From Jaapia argillacea MUCL 33604 (Eukaryota > Basidiomycota > Agaricomycetes > Jaapiales > Jaapiaceae), in NCBI GenBank assembly GCA_000697665.1, contig KL197754.1, forward strand, positions 104,622 through 168,621: a stretch of 64,000 nucleotides of DNA, given 5' to 3'. Positions 43,432 to 53,892 of the stretch are shown here, piece after piece. The translations under genes and the position numbers were made by a program. The notes beneath the pieces were generated by a model that was not told where the DNA came from, ran no database searches, and saw nothing but the letters and a program-made list of their open reading frames with translations. The stretch's first letter is position 1, and the number at the start of each line of letters is the position of its first letter.

Positions 43432-44608
43432 ATGTCTGACTTTCTAGCCCGCGAGAACGAGCTTCTCGGTGGTGAATTCGGTGACTCCGTCTCCGCTCCC
43501 GCCGGCGGAGTGCACGACGACATCGATTTCGACCGCGCAGCTTCCGCATTCCCTGACATCTCGTTGGATGGCGATGGCGATATTCCCGTTCCCGTCAACC
43601 CTTCCGCCAGTCAGCAAACTGGATTTGGTGGATTTAGTACGGGAGGGAGGAGTGGGGGATTCTCTTTCGATGATTTTGATAGCTTTGGAGGGAGGGAGCA
43701 GAAGGTTACGGAAGTGAAGGTTACCGGTGATGAGGATATTGAGAAATTTGAGGATCAGTTTCCTGATATTGGTGTGCCCGAGGTGGGTTATCTCCGTTCT
43801 ACTATTTCCTCCATCAGCATCACCGTGAGTTGTTGGAGAGTCGCGGTGGCGCCCTGCTTGAATTTGCGTCCCTTCTTGAAGCCTGGGTTGTGCAACTCAC
43901 CTATTTGTTTCAACGTTGGTTAGGAACACTTTTCACCACCCGTAACACAAAAACAGCCTTCGTTTGGCGCTCTCCCTCCATTCGCTCCTCGCCCGCAGCC
44001 TTCTCCCTATACTTCAACTCCCATCTTCAACCAACCAATCGACGAGGATGAACCTCAGGTTATCAAGTGAGTCACTCCTCCTCCCTCCTTCCCTTTTCTT
44101 TGTCTCCTTCGTTGCTTCTCCTTTTATCCCAAACACTCGTTCTAATTACTAACACATCAACCGCAGGGACTGGCGAGAAAAACAACAAGCCGAGATCAAA
44201 ACTCGTGATGAAGCCGCCAAAGCCAAACGTGAAGAAACCATTCGCAGAGCCGAAGGCTCCATCGACCAATTTTACGAAGAGTACAACACTCGAAAGGAGA
44301 GGAACATCAGGGAGAATAAGTGTGTCCCCTCCCTTCCCCCCCTCTCCGTTCTCTCTCCCTCAAATCGACTCTTTCACTGACCCACGCCTTCCAGGGAACA
44401 CGAAGCGACCTTCCTCTCCTCCCTAACATCATCTCTGTCTACCGGTACGACATGGGAGCGTATCTGCCTTCTCATCGATTTGGAGAACTCGCAGAGTAAG
44501 ACATTGGCTCGGACTGGGCCTGGAACCACTGACTTGACAAGGATGAAGGAGGTACTCTTGAGGTTGAAGAGGGAGGGTGATGCTGCACCTGGAGCGGGGG
44601 GTTACTAG
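43432..44608 (+). CDS. CLC1: clathrin light chain
   Basis: Start 'MSDFLARENELLGGEFGD'. Exon 1 contains Gly/Phe-rich sequence and the conserved 'EKFEDQFPDI' element near its end. The middle exon is 'KQPSFGALPPFAPRPQPS'. Next come 'DWREKQQAEIKTRDEAAKAK' and 'RAEGSIDQFYEEYNTRKE', the long helix that lies on the heavy chain hub, and finally 'WERICLLIDLENSQSKTLA' and 'DLTRMKEVLLRLKREG', the C-terminal trimer-hub contact. Stop at 44608. About 250 residues, typical for fungi. It stabilises the clathrin triskelion and links coats to actin. The transposon island begins less than 100 bp past the stop. Confidence 0.92.
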
Positions 44609-44689
44609 TGTGGTTTGTTCTGAGTTGGGAGTGGGTGGGCTATGAAAAACTTGTGATGCCAATGGGTAGTAATTCGGGGACTCGGGTGG

Positions 44690-44822
44690 TTTCTGTTCTT
44701 CTTTCCTACTTCATAGCATCTCTTCATGTGAACCTCGGTAGCCATTTGAGTCATGCCGCAATTTGAACGAAGAACTTGCTAGACCGTAGCCACATTATCT
44801 ATTGTGGAAACTTGTTGTGCTT
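44690..44822 (+). repeat. dispersed repeat, left copy
   Basis: About 130 bp that reappear at 62815-62950 in the same orientation: shared blocks include 'TGTTCTTCTTTCC', 'AACCT.GGTA', 'GAGAACTTGCTA' type sequence and 'GT.GAAACTTG'/'ATGAAGACTTGG'. The right copy carries mostly C-to-T and G-to-A changes. It marks the left edge of the transposon island. The sequence after it is interrupted by a stretch rich in TGCCA/TGGCA motifs (about 44880-45560) that looks like a separate small insertion. Confidence 0.55.
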
Positions 44823-44879
44823 TGAGGGCTTTGTTCTTCCACACTACGGGTACCACTCAATATTTTCCTTGACAAAGGG

Positions 44880-45560
44880 CTGTGAACAGGTAGCGTTGTT
44901 GGCAAAAGTCTGTCATTTTGCCGCCCATTTCTGCCAACCCGGCATTTGCCATGGCACTTGGCAGAACAAAATCGGAGGGGTGGCAGAGAGTGGCAAGTAC
45001 ACTACCAGATTTGGAATCATCAGACCAGCTGGGGCCGAAGAAGTGGTGCAACAATGGCGCCGTCGGTGGTATGCTTTCCCACAGCTCCAAAATGACCTTC
45101 GATAACGGTGTTTACGGTCCTGGAATACTCGATATGCCCTTCTTGGACTTGATTGGCATTCTCCGGGGACTTCTTGGCAGCAACAACCAGAGGTTTCAGT
45201 GGTGTTGCTGGCTCTGCTGCACTGGTGGGTGCAGTGCTCCTGTGTACAGTGACTTATTGAGCCATCTACAATGCACTATAAGGGTTTCTTTGAGTTATTC
45301 TACCTTGTTTTGACTAGATCAATTTGGAAGTGAAATCTGAGGTCTTTATGAGTGAGACCACTTATGCCAACACCAGAAACACATATAATCGTCAAAAACA
45401 TGTCTCAAAAAAACTGCCACCCTTCTGCCGGCCTGACAATTGCCATCTCTGCCTGGCAGATGGCAGAAGCCAACCAAAAACATTCTGCCCACACCACTAT
45501 GAACAGGTTGATAAAAGTGAACTCTGTGGCCTGTTGTCATGGGAATTCATGATTATTGTA
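44880..45560. repeat. TGCCA/TGGCA-rich insertion of unknown type
   Basis: Dense short direct and inverted copies of TGCCA and TGGCA, with CTGCC...GGCAG pairs. The flanks resemble parts of the 62.8-63.1 kb repeat without this insert ('GAAGATTGGTGACACAA' at 45627 versus 'GAAGCTTGATGACACAA' at 63007). It codes for nothing recognisable. A decayed small non-autonomous element is the best guess. Confidence 0.3.
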
Positions 45561-45892
45561 ACTTTTCTCCAGCTGTTTGCTTGCCTTTAGGCTAGAGGAT
45601 TTGGTGGCATGCCTGTAGTGCCATGAATTGAAGATTGGTGACACAATCAACCTTGCTACTGGTGTGTGTGGTAGATACCGGCCAGAAAGTGGAGTTTAAA
45701 TTGTATTCCCATGCCTCAGACACATGGCTGTAATTACATACTACTATTAGAGTTCAGGAACTTGGTCACATCCTCATTTTTTCTATACTATGCCTACCAA
45801 CTCAGAAATGTTGTTGAGGGTTCAGTGCAGGGGCCTGATAACACTCAACTATCAACTGTGGAGCCTGGTAGTCAAGGTGATCACACAGGATA

Positions 45893-45977
45893 GGACCTAG
45901 TAAGTGTACAAGTGTTAGGTCCTCAGTAGCGCAGAAAGAACTATATTGGTATACCTAGTAAGTGTACAAGTGTTAGG
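45893..45977 (+). repeat. short direct repeat, two units
   Basis: The 20-mer CTAGTAAGTGTACAAGTGTT occurs twice, about 56 nt apart, each followed by AGG. A second pair, 'CCTCAGTAG.(G/A)CAGAAAGAACT', lies at about 45925 and 46035. This looks like part of a repeated transposon end. Confidence 0.55.
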
Positions 45978-46365
45978 CTAGGTAATAATTGTCAGGATCG
46001 TGAATACATTGTAAGGAATGTAATGAGTGACTTACTCCTCAGTAGTACAGAAAGAACTGGGGAGCTGTACAGGCAAGGACAGTCTTATTGTTATGAACCA
46101 TGCTTCAGTAGGATTATTTCCACTTTTCTTTACTTCACTTCACTCTACCACTTGACTACGGACTATGGACTGTGGACTACAGACTACAAACTCCTATTTC
46201 TCTGACTCATTCTGATTCCTTTCTTACTCACCATTGCTATAGACCATGGACTGTGCTGACTAGGGACTACACTTCTATCTAGTATATATACCTGCCTGTA
46301 TTCGCTAATAGTCCCCATCTTGTTCACTTTGTCAATACAAGTCTCTACTGGCATTCCCACAAAGT
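45970..46365 (+). mobile_element. possible solo LTR (Copia-like), old
   Basis: A segment beginning TGTTAGG and ending near CCCACA, with TATATATACC near 46285 and a run of 'GGACTA(T/C)' motifs, has the size and layout of a fungal LTR. No internal region and no clear target-site duplication were found. Family is uncertain; treated as a fossil. Confidence 0.3.
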
Positions 46366-46369
46366 CTGA

Positions 46370-46404
46370 CTAGTCAGGCAGTGGGCCACCGTGTGGTGTG
46401 GCAT
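46370..46404 (-). other. putative Helitron 3' terminus (hairpin plus CTAG)
   Basis: Read on the minus strand: GCCAC-ACCACACG-GTGGC hairpin, an 11-nt spacer, then CTAG followed by T. Helitrons end in CTRR preceded by a short hairpin 10-12 nt upstream and insert before T, so the match is good. The CTAG also lies in a 12-bp palindrome, CTGACTAGTCAG. The matching 5' TC end was not found. Confidence 0.5.
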
Positions 46405-46426
46405 GAACAATTCTCAAAACACTGTT

Positions 46427-47470
46427 TCACTTCCATCTTGTATAAATTAGAGCAGTTGCATGTTTATTGTTCTTGTATTTCAAAGAGGTATTATTTAATG
46501 TTGATATGTGTCCTTCATAAATTGAGTTCTTACCAGTGAGAATACCATCATTGAACCATATATCACCATTAGCTTGAATAATCCTTGCATTGTAGTGAAA
46601 GTCACCAAAGTATACTATATCTCTAAGACTCATTACATCATCATCAGCTACATCAATGTCTTTTTCAATCACAGTATGATCATAAGTGTCATTTAAGTCC
46701 AGAACCATTATGTCTGGAATCTTATAATAGTCTAGTATAACTGATGTGTTGCCTGTACATCTTCTTTTAATGCAAGGTGTTGTACTTTGCTGAAATATAG
46801 TTCGTATGAGTGATGTTGTAGACAGATCACCATTATCTGCATTACTTACTAAAGGATTATAAGTTAGCACTCCATCAGAAAAATCTGCATTAATCCAATT
46901 ATGATTGCAAGTATTGCATTTGAATAACATAGGGGCAGCAGATTTTTTTGTATGGAGAATGTGTTTACATACATTGATAAAGTTGTAACCATTACCAGTA
47001 TCATCTGTATGTTCATGCAGAGTGTTTCTTACAGTTTCTAGGTTGCTTTCTTGATTGTCTATTTCTTGAAACCCATGAAATAATCTTTTCATTGCTAAAT
47101 TCATAGGTAGCTTTTGTGTGGTAGTCCAGTCATCTTTGTGATCATTCCATATGGAATGCAGTATAACCATTGCAGCATCAAATGCACAGCTATTATTGTT
47201 CCACATCACTGATAATGGTTGTGAAGATACTCTTCCTTTTTTATGTGGGTGATTGTCATCATCTGGATCTAATTTTCTCTTTTTTTCATTTTGTGTGTGC
47301 ATAGTTTTCAGTTTTTTTCTTGGTCTGTTCTGTGATTCATTGTTACATTTTCTTTTTGTTTTGAGTTCATGTGAAGAAGTTGTATTGTGTTTTTCTACAT
47401 TTTTGGGTTTGAGATTGTCTTGACTATTTTGTTCTTTCAATTGAGTGTTAGCTGGTTTGTTCTTCTGCAA
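46427..47470 (-). pseudogene. Helitron C-terminal USP-like cysteine-protease domain
   Basis: An open stretch of 347 codons, the longest in the element. It begins with a Lys-rich linker ('KPANTQLKEQNSQDNLKP', 'RPRKKLKTMHTQNEKKRK'). Then comes 'VMWNNNSCAFDAAMVILHSI', which resembles the Cys box of ubiquitin-specific proteases (Asn...Cys-x-x-x-A/Y). A Cys pair 'CNTCNHNW', 'DIMVLDLND', and near the end 'KHATALIYTRW', like the USP His box, follow. The stretch is continuous with the helicase frame except for a few stops, so it was the tail of the same polyprotein. OTU-type proteases are known in some Helitrons; a USP-like fold here is inference from these motifs. Confidence 0.55.
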
Positions 47471-47695
47471 GTACCTTCAAGAAGCAGAGCTGTGTTCATC
47501 ATTTAATTGAAAGTTATCAGCATCATTCCATGCAATCACATTGTGAATGTGTGGTGGGTTGTATGTATTTGAGGTAACCTTCTTTTTCCAATCTCAAAAT
47601 GACTTCAATAGTGGATATCTAAAAGTTCCACTGACTTCATCAGGTAGTTGATTATGATATCTATGTTTTGTGATATTATCCAATATTTTCAACTC

Positions 47696-49144
47696 TTAAA
47701 ACTCTTGTCTGAGATATCCTGAAAGACCTTCTGTGATTTTTGTTTCATCGAGATCATCTACTAGCAAAGTTCCACTATAAGTTGATCCATGAGACAAAGC
47801 AGTATAATATGATCTGTGATTGCAACAGTATTTAAGGTGAACAGGATTAATAGGTCTAGTTCTTCCCTGAGAACAGTAGTCTGTCATAGCAAAGTTGGGT
47901 AGCACTGGGATTTGGTATCTTGATATGGTTACTTGACTGTCATCTGGTAATGAATATACTACTGTTCTCTTTTGTCTTGAAATGGGAACAACATTCTCTG
48001 GGAGTCCTTCCAGGTGAATTCTTTTGGGAGGATTTTTTAATTTAACAAATAAAGTTTTCAATATCTTTTGTCCATTTGGTAGAGTCTTATCATGCCAGTC
48101 ATATACAGTTCCCTCTGCACCATTGTTCATGCAGCATTCAGTTGCCTCATTATGTTGAATCATAACTGGCATTCTAAGACAGAGAGTCAATTTCCCAGGA
48201 TGATGTTCTGATAGAGAATGTGGTATATTCCATAAGATTTGTTGTAGTGAAGGATGGATGTTATTGAGTGATGTTTGTGGGTTTTTTAGATGCTTCTTTT
48301 TTGATAACCAAATCCTTCCATTTGCAGGATCACTAGGTGGTGCCCATGTATCGTAAGAGTAAAAATCTTGCATTTCATGTGCAGTGTCTAAAGAGTATCT
48401 CTTATAACCCATTTCATTGATTCTATCTCTTTGTATATTCCTTGCAGTAATGATTGAAACATGTCAAAATTTAGTATTTCCCATGTGAGAGACTTTTGGG
48501 TTTTGTCCTGCTATTCTTGATCAAATAAATTTAATATCACTTTCTGTACGTGATTTGTATCTCATATTTTCTAGAGCAGTTCAAAAAGCTTGATCATTAG
48601 TAGATTGTGATCTCTGTCTCATATTTTTTCTAAGAATGACAACTGTTGTTACTTGATGCCATAGTGCTTTTCCAATTGTAGCTTCTTGTTGTCACATGTT
48701 CATTTGTTGATTAAGTTTAGTTGAGACTGTTGCTGAATATAGTGCACGTTCTGCTTCTACTGGAGGAAGTTAAGCAAAGTCATCAGCAAATATCATGTTT
48801 ATGCCACCAAAAGGTTTCAAAAAGTTACCAAAGGCCAATGCAAGATGTCAACTTATTGTGTATAATGCTTCGCAGGATAACATTGATATCTCATTGATGA
48901 ATATGTATTTGACACCCTCTAATCTTTCTTTTAGTTCATTTACTGTATATTGATTGATTGTATTGCCTTGCCTTATTCCTAGCATTGAATGATAAGTGGA
49001 TCCATCTATAATTGCAGCAGTGGAACCTGTGGGTGCTAAGACAACAAATTTGTGTTTTTCATGACATATTGTGAAGAAATGTAGTAATGCTTTAATAAAT
49101 TGTGATTTTCCTGTTCCTCCCATTCCTCCTAAATACATGTTCAA
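47696..49144 (-). pseudogene. Helitron PIF1-like helicase region
   Basis: Walker A 'GGMGGTGKSQFIKALLHFF', 'VLAPTGSTAAIIDGSTYHSM' (motif Ia), 'YIFINEISMLS' (where the Walker B Asp would be, Asn is read), then after a damaged stretch 'NPANGRIWL'-like sequence, 'LRMPVMIQHNEATECCMNNG' and 'MTDYCSQGRTRPI' with 'YTALSHGSTY', the late PIF1 motifs. The helicase unwinds DNA during rolling-circle transposition. Frame interruptions sit at 48413-48850 and near 47696. Confidence 0.7.
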
Positions 49145-50450
49145 TTGTTCACTGCAGTTGTCTGTGGCATAGTTTGCAACTATTCTGAAAGCTTATTCTA
49201 GACTCCTTGACCTCATCTGTAGATTGGGACTTGTGATCATCAATTTGATCAAGTTTACTTAACTTTGCATTACTTGCAATTTCTTCCATTGTTGTATCTA
49301 TAAACTCACCCATATGTGAGGATTCAAGATAGTCAATCATGGCTTTCTGGAACTTGTCATTATCATTCATCAATTTATCTCTAACTTCCTGTGGAGTAAG
49401 TGAATCTGTAATCCATAATAGTAGGTGTAGATGTAGAGTAAGTCGACCTTGTTGCTCAATTGTACCATAGTAAGATCCTGTTTTACCATAGACTCCTAAA
49501 TGATCAGAGTTAACACCAAGTGTATGTTGAAGAAAAAGATTTACAGCAAAATGAAAAAATCTTGCTCATACAACTGGGTTCTGTATAAGTAACTTTCGAC
49601 ACTCATCTTTCATTGGTATAGAAATGGGTATTTTTTGTTTCATCATAGCATAGTACAATGATATGGGATGTGATATATCTCCTGGTGTGAAAGTTATAAA
49701 CCAATTAGGTGTACCTCTATATGCAATGAGAGACCATATTTCATTACAACTATGTTTTTTACTAGTATTTGAACCAGCTATTTGGTGGGCTATGATGTCC
49801 ACATCATGAATTACAGAAAAGCACAATTTTTCTGCATCAGTTTGAGAAGTGACCTTTTCACTATTTTTCAATCTAGTTGCTAGATTCTATAAAACATCTG
49901 GATCAAGGTTTGCAAGATGTTCTGCTGTCTTTGCAAAAGTGTGTTTGCTTGCAGTCAGAAATCCAGCATTTGTACATTGTTTGATTTGCTCATGATGTAA
50001 GGCCAGCAATGGATATTGTGGTTCAAGTTGAAATCATTTGTCATAATACATCAAAAGATGCTGTTTTTGTTTGAGTTCTGAAAGATTTTTCAGTATACAT
50101 GGATTGCATAGACCTCCTAGACCATATGAGAATAGCCAAGGAAACATTTGAGGATATAATTGTGGATTGTTGTATATTGATTGCATCTCATTGTCTCTGG
50201 CTATTGCTAATACACTTCCATTGTCCTGTAGATGTCGTAGACCAGTTGTCTTTAGTGCATTAACTGACATGCCAGCATATTCTTCCCCAGACATGCCATG
50301 GACTGCAAATGGACAATCACCTTCATCAAAACCTTCTTCTTCTTCAAGGTCATGTATTGAAGTTGACTTAGAATCAACATTATTTTCTAGAGTTTTACAC
50401 TGAATAGGAACTGGTAGTTGATCATCACTGTACTGTCTCATATTTTCATG

Positions 50451-51755
50451 AGATATTTGTAAGTTGGTATAATCTGTGTGGTTTAATATTAGGGACCTGT
50501 ATTCACAGCAATATCAGACACTTGCAGAGATTCAAGACTGCTATGGTGAGAAGGTAGTGGCCCTGGCCATTGCCTTGGAGGCATATGAGTCCAATACCAC
50601 TTATGATCCCATTGTCTACAAGCTCTTTTTGTAATGTCTGTCTCTCCTGTGTTTGTAAATATCAATGACTATTCCAACCTTCTGCATGGAGATCCTGTGA
50701 TGAATTCAACTAACACCAATGTTGAAATATACATCAACTTGTAAGCTGAGAGTTGTTCTGCATGTCCAAATAATGGCCAAAGGTGTGCATTGCCATGTCA
50801 CTCTGTAATTACCTGGCCTTGCTCATCAATGTGTCCCAACACACACCTGTGGGTCCCATGGAAACATTGGGCACTCTATATGATGTACCATAAAGAGCAA
50901 GGTACTGACTGCCCTAATGTCCATGGATATAGGGCACCCACACACACCTGGTAGAATTTACATTGCCAACAGCATGTGCCTCACATGGAATCCAGATTGC
51001 CCTACCTTCTATGTCAAACAGTCATATAGCCATATAGCAGGCTCTCTACTGTCTATCATTACATATATAATAGCAATAAGCATAGGTGCCTCACTTTCTA
51101 TGTACTTCAGTGTAGATATATAGTTGTTGCAGATGGCATGCACATGTCTCTCACCAGTTGCCTGGTACTGAACAGCCTATGGATTGCTCAGCTGCATGAT
51201 GCACCTGCAATGTTCAGCAACTAGGCGCCCTGTATTACCTCTGGTCTGGTATTCCATTGTTTGGTGTGGACAGGTGTGAAATATGATTGACTAGATCCTG
51301 GTGCAATGTACTGATATGTGTTGATACCAGGCTTGATAAAGTGTTGGGTCATCAGTGTCTGACAAATTCTAAGCTCCACTGTATGAAGCTTGCATGACGT
51401 GAACCCTATGTTCCTAGTGGTAAGTGGAGTGTCCCATCATTCTTGATAAACCTGATTTAGACCATGATAGGGTGGTGTATGCTCAAAGAGATTTTGTAGA
51501 GCAATAAAGGCAAGTGATTCAGACATTAAGGGCAAGCCATGCAAATGGGAAGCCTTTGACCTTACTACTTGCATGAGGCATATCACATCCTCCAGTACCT
51601 ATCTCATACAATAGTCCTGCTGTGAGGTAGCACTGCCTAGTAAGAATGGCTTTAAACTACTCATTTGACAAGCTCTCATACCTCTGTGGGATATCTATTA
51701 AGCATCCCAAATGGTTGGAAAGGGGCTTACCAGCTGCTGTGGGGTACTTGGGGTG
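50451..51755. other. AT-rich, CpG-poor non-coding stretch
   Basis: No open frame of note. Base use matches the Helitron, with hardly any CpG, so it is probably the decayed 5' part of the element or another old insertion. At about 51755 the sequence changes abruptly to CpG-containing DNA. Confidence 0.4.
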
Positions 51756-52920
51756 TGTGAGTTCTGAGTGAGGGGTAGTTGTTCGTCTTCAATGGAAATT
51801 GAAGAACGGGAGGGATCAGTGTTTCAGGATGCAGGAATGTGTAGGACAGACTTTGTAAGGTCTGGAATTGATGTGTCCAGTAATCAGAACACAAAAGGAA
51901 ACTTGACTCAACATAGCGATAGTGGAGGAGTAATCTTGAGGGGAGGGTGCACTACAGCGAGTACTTGCGCAGGTGTCTGGAACGTCGGGAATCAAGTCGG
52001 ACTACTCGGAAATCTAAGGATACGATACGACGAAACTAACTGTAAGACGTGTGACAAAAACAAACTAAAACAATAGGAAAACGAAGAAATGAAATCGAAA
52101 TGGACTGAAACTAATATGTCGGGATAGGAATGAAAGGAAAACACTAATCAGAACGAAATAAGATTGGAATGAATCGAAAAGAAAGCGTCGAGATAGAACG
52201 TGAAGGTTGGGAAACGTCAACACAAGTTGAAAGTAAGAAAGATCAGAAATCCTGAAGGTAAAGAAGTCCAAAGCCCAAGACAGTTAGATTCTGAGGGGAC
52301 ACTAGAGAGCGACACAAGGACAAGCTTAGATTGAGAGCACGAGGGTGAACGACATCTGAGAGCAGCTCAGGACAAGAGAGATCATGAAAGATTGTTATTG
52401 GGAAAGTAGCTACGGACAGGTTTTTATACCTAAGTACATGAGGTAGCTATGGAATAGGAAAGGATAAAGGGAAAGGTGAATTCAGGACAACATGAGGGTG
52501 AATCAAGTGAAGGGGTGCGCAACGAAAGAGGGGGACAAGTCAGAAGTCAAGTAACTGAGGTAAAACATATGGAGTATTCCTCGGAAGTGAGTGAAGTCCT
52601 ATCGGAGGCGTATTGGACCGAAAGAGGAAGTGCACAGAAGCCTCGGGATGAGCAGGATCTATAGTAGTTAATCTCGGAAACCTAAAGCAAGTATCTTCCT
52701 GATCAAGGACTCAGTCCAAGAGCACAGACATGAGGTGGAGAAGTCGATAAGTGATGGTGTGGAGAGTGATGTAAGTGTTTTGTAAATCCCAGAGTATTGG
52801 ATCATCGGATGCATTGTGGCAGTGTATCAGGACTCGTATCATCGAGATAAGAAGCTTCCTGATAAGATTGTCGAGATTCCGGGGACATGCAAGGTCGTAA
52901 GTCCAAGGTGGTGAAGGAGG
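51756..52920. other. unassigned repeat-like sequence
   Basis: CpG returns here. On the minus strand a TATAAAAACC element near 52425 and a following C/T-rich stretch resemble an LTR promoter, but I found no partner copy or ends. No gene seen. Confidence 0.3.
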
Positions 52921-52926
52921 AGTTCT

Positions 52927-53230
52927 GAGTTGAATCAGATGTCTCAGAGTCCTAGGAATGTTTGCATCAGGTGCATTGGAGTTGTATTGTCGGGTCGAAT
53001 ATGGTCCTGACTTGATAACGTCAGAATTCCCGATACTGAATGACACAGAGGTGAGATGGTGAACAACTAGTCTTGAGTTGAATTCTGATGTTTCAGACTC
53101 CTAGGAACACTTGCATCGGGTGCATTGGAGTCGTATCGTCGGGTCGAATATGGTCCTAACTGGATAATATCGGAAATCCTGATACTGAGCGACATGGAGG
53201 CGAAATGGTGGACATCTGGTCTTGGGAGGA
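52927..53230. repeat. tandem repeat, period about 148 bp
   Basis: Two units in direct order share 'GAGTTGAAT', 'CAGA.TCCTAGGAA', 'TTGCATC.GGTGCATTGGAGT' (split at variable bases), 'GTCGGGTCGAATATGGTCCT' and 'CCTGATACTGA.(T/C)GACA'. Differences are mostly transitions. The left LTR of the Gypsy element follows about 160 bp further on. Confidence 0.65.
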
Positions 53231-53385
53231 ATCTCAGAGTTGGAGCAGATAGGAAGTTCCGACATCATCCAGAATACGATCGATTCGTTAGGAGGATTGG
53301 GCGGGCCTTCAGACGTTTGGATATTTCCGAGTTTGGAATGACGAGGGAGCAAATTACTGAAAGTCAAGTTTCATTTGAGATGGGG

Positions 53386-53390
53386 CTGAG
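53386..53390. other. target-site duplication (left), CTGAG
   Basis: CTGAG directly abuts the left LTR and is repeated exactly at 62417-62421 after the right LTR. Five bases is the size made by Ty3/Gypsy integrases. Confidence 0.85.
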
Positions 53391-53878
53391 TGTTACGAGC
53401 TCCTTAGCATTAGTGAAGGTAGTGAGTAAGACTTGTTAAGTCCTTTGGATACTTCACTGACTGAATACTCAGGCTACAACGAGTTGAGGCTGTAGAGGAT
53501 GACGAACGAGAGCGAACCAGTTGAAGGGTACAGGCTAAGGTGCTGTATTGTTCAAGTGGACAAGCTTAAGAAATACAGGAGGGTGAGAGCACCTTTATAT
53601 ACTAGGGCCCAGAGGAGGGAACATAGTAGAATGGTATAGAAAGCGCTGAGAATAGCGTCCAGAGAATATAAGGGAACATGATAGAAAGGTAGAGAATAAG
53701 ATGGAAGGTCCCAAGGGTCGGTGACCAGTTGAAGGAGGTATAAGGCAGAGCCAAACTAATAACAGGACGGCGAGATATAAATAGAACGAGTCCGAGGGAA
53801 GATGCGATAAGACAAGATAAGATGTCTGAGATAAGATAAGATAACAAAAAAATGAAACGGGTATACAAAGTCGTAACA
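53391..53878 (-). repeat. LTR, 3' copy of the Gypsy element
   Basis: 488 bp, starting TGTTACGA and ending TCGTAACA in + orientation. Contains a TATATAAAGG promoter element on the minus strand and GATAAGA repeats near its start in element sense. Confidence 0.92.
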
Positions 53879-53892
53879 CCACCCCCTCTTCT
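53879..53892 (-). other. polypurine tract of the Gypsy element
   Basis: On the minus strand AGAAGAGGGGGTGG lies directly before the 3' LTR, the expected place and composition for the plus-strand primer of an LTR retroelement. Confidence 0.8.

Larger units (their letters stand above)
46370..50450 (-). mobile_element. decayed Helitron (rolling-circle DNA transposon)
   Basis: Minus-strand remnants appear in the order of a fungal Helitron replicase. They are an N-terminal region with 'LPVPIQ', 'YPQMFPWLFSYGLGGLCNP' (50441-50034); the Helitron_like_N part 'GTPNWFITFTPGDISHPIS' (49871-49566); a PIF1-type helicase with Walker A 'GGMGGTGKSQ' (49144-48848); later helicase motifs (48412-47696); and a C-terminal cysteine-protease-like domain (47470-46427). 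The Rep-domain HUH motif was not found and the 5' end of the element is missing or unreadable. The reading frame is broken by stops and shifts; several stops fall where the family has Arg. The terminal CTAG with hairpin is at 46370-46404. CpG is nearly absent across the whole element. Confidence 0.8.
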
